Source of the DNA: Runella zeae DSM 19591
Lineage (GTDB): Bacteria; Bacteroidota; Bacteroidia; Cytophagales; Spirosomataceae
Direction: 5' to 3'
Assembly (NCBI RefSeq): GCF_000423565.1
Contig: NZ_KE384038.1
Span: 62,001-126,000 of the forward strand
Length of the DNA: 64,000 nt
The notes below the pieces were generated by a model. That model had not been told where the DNA came from and made no database searches. It worked only from the letters and a program-made list of their open reading frames with translations. This document shows, piece by piece, positions 60,801-64,000 of the stretch (the stretch's first letter is position 1; each line of letters begins with the position of its first letter). A program made the translations under genes and the position numbers.

Positions 60801-61218
60801 AGCGCTTTTTGGGAGAGATAAATTAGAGAAAATGAAAATCCTAACAGCGACGGAGTTTGCCAATTGTATTTTGCTCAATGATGGTAAAGGTAACTTCACG
60901 CTAAAACCGCTGCCTATCAAAGCACAATGGACTACTTTTCGGGCGGGGCAAATCATCGATGTCAACGGCGATAAACTACCTGATGTGCTCATTGCGGGCA
61001 ATTTTTATGACAACAACATCCAAATGGGGCGTTATGATGCAGACTATGGAACCGTACTCCTCAATCAAGGCAAGGGGGAGTTTGAGGTAAGGGCTTTAAG
61101 TACCTTGGTAAAAGGGCAAGTGAGGCATATCGCTACTCTCAGACAGCCGTCTGGACAGCCTCAACTAATACTCGCCAAAAACAACGATAAAGCACAGGTA
61201 ATTGCCCTAAAGAAATGA
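57850..61218 (+). CDS. FG-GAP/VCBS-repeat lipoprotein with central ASPIC/UnbV segment (paralogue 3)
   Basis: A 1122-residue lipoprotein starting at MKSIYLFLLFAVLVSC (lipobox Cys 16); an in-frame TTG three codons earlier is less likely. Seven repeats run from GDFNNDGLIDVCFT to ADLDNDGDLEVITN, then the ASPIC/UnbV segment (RNAIGAKCLIF... VRGFQASMEVPLTIGLG), then seven from GDINRDGLEDVFLG to IDVNGDKLPDVLIA. The N-terminal block LNIFNYMYFYNGSGVGAGD is the same as in the other two paralogues. It follows the TonB receptor by 69 bp and should be part of the same unit. Confidence 0.9.
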   Translation: MKSIYLFLLFAVLVSCQKAEKAVPAFRLLEASQTGIAFSNDLKATNELNIFNYMYFYNGSGVGAGDFNNDGLIDVCFTGNLAQNRLYINRGKLKFEDVTPQTNINLAKGWANGVSVVDINQDGKLDLYINQVGGFQGFNGRNLLFICKEITKEGVPIYEEKAKEYGLDLVGFGTQAAFFDYDLDGDLDFFQLNHSVHQNGTFGFRSVFQGKMHPTAGDKFFRNDSQYSSEGQMVKPVFKEVTLEARIVSDVLGYGLGVGVGDVNFDGYPDMYIGNDFHENDYLYINQQNGQFKEDLENQIMHTSQFSMGIDIGDINNDILPEIISLDMLPYDKEILKRSEGEDSYNIFKYKIRQGYNHQFARNNLQLNLGPLSAQKNPQGAFSEIGMYTGVYATDWSWAPLFMDFDNDGRKDLFISNGIPKRMNDIDYIQFVSNESIQAKMNKGEFTEDDPSVVEILPEIKLPNKFYLNTPTLQFQDWQNRIMNDKPSFSNGAVYADLDNDGDLEVITNNINDKAFIYENLANEYAPTHQSLTLHLKGSSHNRNAIGAKCLIFKGKEVLSYEKFPVRGFQASMEVPLTIGLGNKAEVDSMYVIWPDKRFQKIDPKNLPSSITITYQATLPVFDYAAFVAKMIRSVAVEDVTEASGLDFVHQENNFNEFDREALIPHLASSEGPALALGDINRDGLEDVFLGNARDGVSKVYLQNAKGKFVYLKQPEIAKDSAYEDVDAVFADVNADSHLDLIVASGGNEFFGNSEYLQPRVYLNDGKGNFARKKDAFTDLFVTASTVRAFDFTGDGKMDLFIGGRSIPKAYGDNPRSYLLQNDGTGKFVDITEKIAPDLKNIGMVKNVELVDIEGDKDTDLVLSIEWQGVCIMENNKGTFTKKMLTEAKGWWNFTLTSDFDADGDLDILVGNLGLNSRLKATPEQPVKLYVGDIDKNDRVDQILTYFLNGQETLFANKMETDKQFPFIKKQYIHAKDFAQASVEALFGRDKLEKMKILTATEFANCILLNDGKGNFTLKPLPIKAQWTTFRAGQIIDVNGDKLPDVLIAGNFYDNNIQMGRYDADYGTVLLNQGKGEFEVRALSTLVKGQVRHIATLRQPSGQPQLILAKNNDKAQVIALKK

Positions 61219-61301
61219 TAAATAGGAGGTCTTGACGAAACCCAAAGCATTGTTTATCTTTTTGTACACAAAAATATCTTTTTAGAAATAAACGGTTTAA
61301 C

Positions 61302-61309
61302 TACTTTTG
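61302..61309 (+). promoter_or_regulatory. Candidate -7 promoter element of the aldolase gene
   Basis: TACTTTTG fits TAnnTTTG exactly, 30 bp upstream of the ATG at 61340. No TTG at the usual spacing. Confidence 0.5.
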
Positions 61310-61339
61310 CAAGTACAAAACCAAACAAAACTCACCAGA

Positions 61340-61996
61340 ATGAAATTTTTCATTGATACTGCCAACTTAAAAGAAATTCAGGAAGCCTACGAATTGGGCG
61401 TACTCGACGGAGTTACGACCAATCCTTCGCTTATGGCCAAAGAGGGAATCACGGGCAAAGCCAAAATCATGGCTCATTACAAAGCTATCTGCGATATCGT
61501 AGATGGAGATGTAAGTGCGGAGGTGATTTCGACCGAATTTGACGGAATGATCAAAGAGGCCGAGGAGTTGATTGAAATCGATGATAAAATCGTAGTCAAA
61601 GTCCCTATGATTAAGGATGGTGTCAAAGCCATCAAGCATTTGTCGGATCGTGGCATCAAAACCAACTGCACCTTGGTATTTTCGGCGGGGCAAGCTTTAC
61701 TTGCGGCCAAAGCAGGAGCTACTTATGTCTCTCCTTTTATTGGTCGTTTGGATGATGTGTCAATGGACGGAATGGATTTGATTGAGCAGATTGTGAATAT
61801 TTACCAAAACTACGGTTTTACGACCGAAGTATTGGCCGCGTCGGTACGCCACCCGATTCACCTTCTCAAGTGCGCTGAGCTAGGTGCTGATGTGGTTACG
61901 TGTCCCCTCAGCGTGATTACGTCGCTCCTCAAACATCCTCTTACGGATCTTGGCTTAGAAAAATTCTTGGCCGACTACAAAAAAGGAAATCAATAA
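61340..61996 (+). CDS. fsa: Fructose-6-phosphate aldolase / transaldolase family protein
   Basis: A 218-residue protein when started at the ATG that gives [16 protein letters not shown], the family's invariant N-terminus; an upstream extension is unlikely. The FSA/short transaldolase marks are [12 protein letters not shown] (about residues 26-37), the Schiff-base Lys in DKIVVKVPM (about 82-90), [32 protein letters not shown] (about 107-138) and the C-terminal [15 protein letters not shown]. It acts in the cytoplasm in the pentose phosphate pathway (transaldolase) or as an aldolase; most bacterial members of this size are transaldolases. Confidence 0.9.
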   Translation: MKFFIDTANLKEIQEAYELGVLDGVTTNPSLMAKEGITGKAKIMAHYKAICDIVDGDVSAEVISTEFDGMIKEAEELIEIDDKIVVKVPMIKDGVKAIKHLSDRGIKTNCTLVFSAGQALLAAKAGATYVSPFIGRLDDVSMDGMDLIEQIVNIYQNYGFTTEVLAASVRHPIHLLKCAELGADVVTCPLSVITSLLKHPLTDLGLEKFLADYKKGNQ

Positions 61997-62009
61997 TTTA
62001 GTTTATAAA

Positions 62010-62050
62010 GCGAGCAATGTACCTTAGTGTAGGCGCATTGCTCGCCTTCT
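62010..62050 (+). terminator. Terminator after the transaldolase gene
   Basis: GCGAGCAATG pairs with CATTGCTCGC across a 16-nt loop that can form a small inner CCT/AGG stem. CTTCTTT follows. It lies 13 bp past the stop codon and just before the FtsE gene. Confidence 0.75.
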
Positions 62051-62068
62051 TTATTGCCTATCAGAACT

Positions 62069-62755
62069 ATGACTGCTTTTTCATCGGACCCTATTATCCA
62101 ATTAGAAAACACTGATATTTACCAAAACGGTAACAAGCTTGTTTTGTCGGATGTCAATTTTGAAATCAACAAAGGCGATTTTGTGTTTTTGATTGGGCGG
62201 ACAGGTAGCGGCAAAAGCTCTCTTCTCAAAACCCTTTACGGTGATTTGTGGCTCGAATCGGGCAGAGGCAAAGTGGTAGGCTATGAATTACAGAAACTAA
62301 AGCGGTCGGATGTTCCTTTTTTAAGACGTAAAATAGGAATTGTATTTCAAGATTTTCAATTGTTTTTTGACCGCAATGTAGAGGAAAATCTTGAGTTTGT
62401 ACTCCGTGCTACCGGCTGGACCGACAAAGCGTCTATCAAAAATCGTATCTCCGAAGTACTAATGCAAGTAGGCTTAGGTACGCTTCAAAAAAAAATGCCT
62501 CATCAGCTCTCAGGTGGTGAGCAGCAACGCGTGGTGATTGCACGGGCTATGCTCAACGAACCGCAGATTTTGCTGGCCGATGAGCCTACCGGAAATCTAG
62601 ACCCCGAAGTAGGAGAGCAAATCATGCAAGTTTTTCAGGCTATCAATACCGCAGGCACCGCTATCTTGATGGCTACTCACAATTATGACTTTCTTAAGAA
62701 ATACCCCGCTCGCGTTCTCAAATGTGAGGCTGGTGCCGTCACCGAAATAGCCTAA
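62069..62755 (+). CDS. ftsE: FtsE-like ABC transporter ATP-binding protein
   Basis: A 228-residue ATPase from the ATG at 62069 (a TTG five codons upstream is unlikely). Complete ABC motifs: Walker [17 protein letters not shown] (about residues 40-55), Q-loop [10 protein letters not shown] (about 89-98), signature [18 protein letters not shown] (about 145-162), Walker [15 protein letters not shown] (about 169-182) and the switch His MATHNYDF. It is the FtsE type that works with FtsX in septum wall remodelling. No FtsX gene is adjacent in this window. Confidence 0.88.
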   Translation: MTAFSSDPIIQLENTDIYQNGNKLVLSDVNFEINKGDFVFLIGRTGSGKSSLLKTLYGDLWLESGRGKVVGYELQKLKRSDVPFLRRKIGIVFQDFQLFFDRNVEENLEFVLRATGWTDKASIKNRISEVLMQVGLGTLQKKMPHQLSGGEQQRVVIARAMLNEPQILLADEPTGNLDPEVGEQIMQVFQAINTAGTAILMATHNYDFLKKYPARVLKCEAGAVTEIA

Positions 62756-63179
62756 TACCTTTTGCAAATATTATTTTGCTAAGAAAAATACAAAATTTAA
62801 TATTCTCTTCATTCTTATTTCAAGAATTTGTCTTACTTTTGCATAAGTTTTTACTGCACGAACAAGCTCGTTCGTCTCTGCGATTTTTTGTGTCAGGGTA
62901 CTTTTAAAAGTAGGCAGTTTGCAGTCAATAGTTACAGCACTGTTTTTGTATACGTCGTAGCTGTTTTCTAGTAGTGGCTCCCTGCAAACTCTCCTCTCTT
63001 CGTCGTCCTCAGAAATACACGCAGGCCTTCTGTAAATGTTTACAGAGACTCTTCGGGCTGCAGTGCTTTTTACGCGAGTATTGAGTAAGTCTTCAGTATT
63101 GGGAAAAAAGAAAGGCACTTTCTTCCCAGTTGTGGTGTACTCTTTGCTCACAACTAAATGCTCATTACTAATTTAAAAA
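62756..63179 (+). other. 424-bp region with long leader of the DEAD-box helicase mRNA
   Basis: A perfect TAnnTTTG (TACTTTTG, 62834-62841) puts transcription start near 62848, giving a 5' leader of about 330 nt. The leader can form several local hairpins: ACGAAC/GTTCGT near 62858-62875, CTGTAAA-TG-TTTACAG near 63030, GAAAG-GCA-CTTTC near 63111, and a long-range GTTTGCAG/CTGCAAAC pairing (about 62916 and 62981). No known riboswitch or RNA class is recognised. Long helicase leaders often control expression at low temperature or by feedback (inference). Confidence 0.45.
62834..62841 (+). promoter_or_regulatory. Candidate -7 promoter element of the DEAD-box helicase
   Basis: TACTTTTG matches TAnnTTTG exactly; it lies about 340 bp upstream of the ATG. 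Confidence 0.5.
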
Positions 63180-64000
63180 ATGCAAGAAGAAAATTTGAAT
63201 TTTCAATCACTTGGCTTGTCAGACGAAGCGCTGAAAGCAGTGACCGAAATGGGTTTTGAAAAACCCTCTCCTATCCAAGCGCAAGCGATTCCTCATTTGT
63301 TGCAAGGTCTTGATGTCATAGGCCAAGCTCAAACCGGAACCGGAAAAACAGCAGCGTTTGGTTTGCCAGCCTTGGAGTTGGTAGAAGTAGATGATAAACA
63401 CACGCAAGTACTTGTTTTATGTCCTACCCGTGAGTTGGCTGTTCAAGTAACAGACGAACTACGCCGCTTGTCCCAATTTAAAAAAGGCCTTAAAATCGAA
63501 ACAGTTTACGGCGGTGACTCTATTGAGCGTCAGATTCGGTCGTTGAGAGGAGGCGTTCAAATCGTAGTAGGTACTCCTGGACGTACCATGGACTTGATGG
63601 AACGTCGTGCCCTAAAACTCGACAAAGTAAGCTACGTAGTACTTGACGAAGCTGACGAAATGCTCGACATGGGCTTCCGTGAAGATATTGAGAGTATCTT
63701 GGAAGATATTCCAGAAGAACGCCAAACGGTGTTGTTTTCGGCAACGATGTCAAAGCCTATCATGGCTATTACGCAGAAGTTTCAAAATGACCCTGTATTG
63801 GTAAAAGTAACGCGCAAAGAAGTTACGAATGAAAATATCGAACAGGTATGTTTTGAAGTAAAACAACGCGCTAAAAGCGAAGTAACTTGCCGCCTAATCG
63901 ACGCTTATGACCTCAAACAAGTCATTATTTTCTGTAATACTAAACGTAAAGTGGATGAGATTACGGAAGAATTGATGGTAAGAGGCTATCAAGCAGAAGG
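63180..64000 (+). CDS. DEAD-box RNA helicase, partial (N-terminal part)
   Basis: The frame opens at ATG 63180-63182 and runs off the right edge; about 273 residues are visible. Present are the Q motif (FEKPSPIQAQAIP, about 26-38), motif I AQTGTGKT (about 49-56), Ia PTRELA, GG, Ib TPGR, motif II DEAD in VVLDEADEMLDMGF (about 152-165), motif III SAT and the start of the second RecA domain (QVIIFCNTKRKVDEI). Proteins of this type unwind RNA in ribosome assembly or RNA decay, often as cold-shock helicases. A long leader precedes it. Confidence 0.95.
   Translation, partial: MQEENLNFQSLGLSDEALKAVTEMGFEKPSPIQAQAIPHLLQGLDVIGQAQTGTGKTAAFGLPALELVEVDDKHTQVLVLCPTRELAVQVTDELRRLSQFKKGLKIETVYGGDSIERQIRSLRGGVQIVVGTPGRTMDLMERRALKLDKVSYVVLDEADEMLDMGFREDIESILEDIPEERQTVLFSATMSKPIMAITQKFQNDPVLVKVTRKEVTNENIEQVCFEVKQRAKSEVTCRLIDAYDLKQVIIFCNTKRKVDEITEELMVRGYQAE

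Noticed and set aside
62771-63151. A minus-strand open frame of 126 codons across the helicase leader
   Set aside because: It lies antisense to a probable leader, has no recognisable family, a composition unlike the neighbours (many Arg, Cys and Lys), and no promoter was seen; more likely chance.
1-64000. CRISPR array, tRNA, rRNA, transposon or prophage genes
   Set aside because: No regularly spaced direct repeats, no cloverleaf or rRNA sequence, and no transposase, integrase or phage structural gene was seen; the only mobile-like sign is the short inverted repeat at 10029-10107.

Overview
The window looks like a chromosomal segment from a Bacteroidota member, most likely the Cytophagales (a Spirosomataceae/Runella-like relative; family level is inference). 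The evidence is a SusC/SusD pair, a DUF4249 plus TonB-receptor pair, a type IX secretion C-terminal domain, many Cys lipoproteins, few Shine-Dalgarno sequences, and several TAnnTTTG promoter elements of the Bacteroidota type. No rRNA, tRNA, CRISPR array, transposase or prophage gene was seen.

Layout. 1-9.7 kb (mostly minus strand) holds housekeeping and miscellaneous genes: a partial methyltransferase, pheS, a secreted amidohydrolase, a ribosome hibernation factor, kduI, a sugar-nucleotide type SDR and two tandem kup potassium transporters. 9.7-14.2 kb has an orphan nuoN next to a perfect 25-bp inverted repeat, a small secreted protein, pgk and a DUF4440-like protein. 14.2-22.7 kb (minus) is a pectin/uronate catabolic operon: KdgF-like cupin, GH105 unsaturated-uronyl hydrolase, UxaB, UxaC, KdgK, KDPG aldolase and an ExuT-like transporter. 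Together with kduI it takes unsaturated and saturated galacturonate units towards KDG and KDPG; uxaA and kduD are not in the window.

23-26.2 kb is a convergent pair: an AEC permease and a B12-binding radical SAM protein whose cluster motif reads CX4CX2C. 26.2-36.8 kb (minus) is an N-glycan dismantling cluster in two transcription blocks: PNGase F-like amidase, GH18, a double SGNH hydrolase and a GH29 fucosidase; then aspartylglucosaminidase, a second GH29, a GNAT and a GH125 alpha-mannosidase.

37-61.2 kb is an outer-membrane nutrient locus. It has SusC/SusD, a secreted GH31 with a T9SS sorting domain, a DUF4249/TonB-receptor pair, and three paralogous lipoproteins of about 1100 residues. Each of these three has seven Ca-binding FG-GAP motifs, an ASPIC/UnbV segment and seven more motifs. 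The window closes with a transaldolase-like aldolase, an FtsE-like ATPase and the start of a DEAD-box RNA helicase behind a leader of roughly 330 nt.

The most interesting points are the compact N-glycan cluster, the three 7+ASPIC+7 proteins tied to TonB systems, the variant radical-SAM motif, and two convergent gene pairs whose terminators lie beyond the opposing gene, which implies long antisense transcripts.
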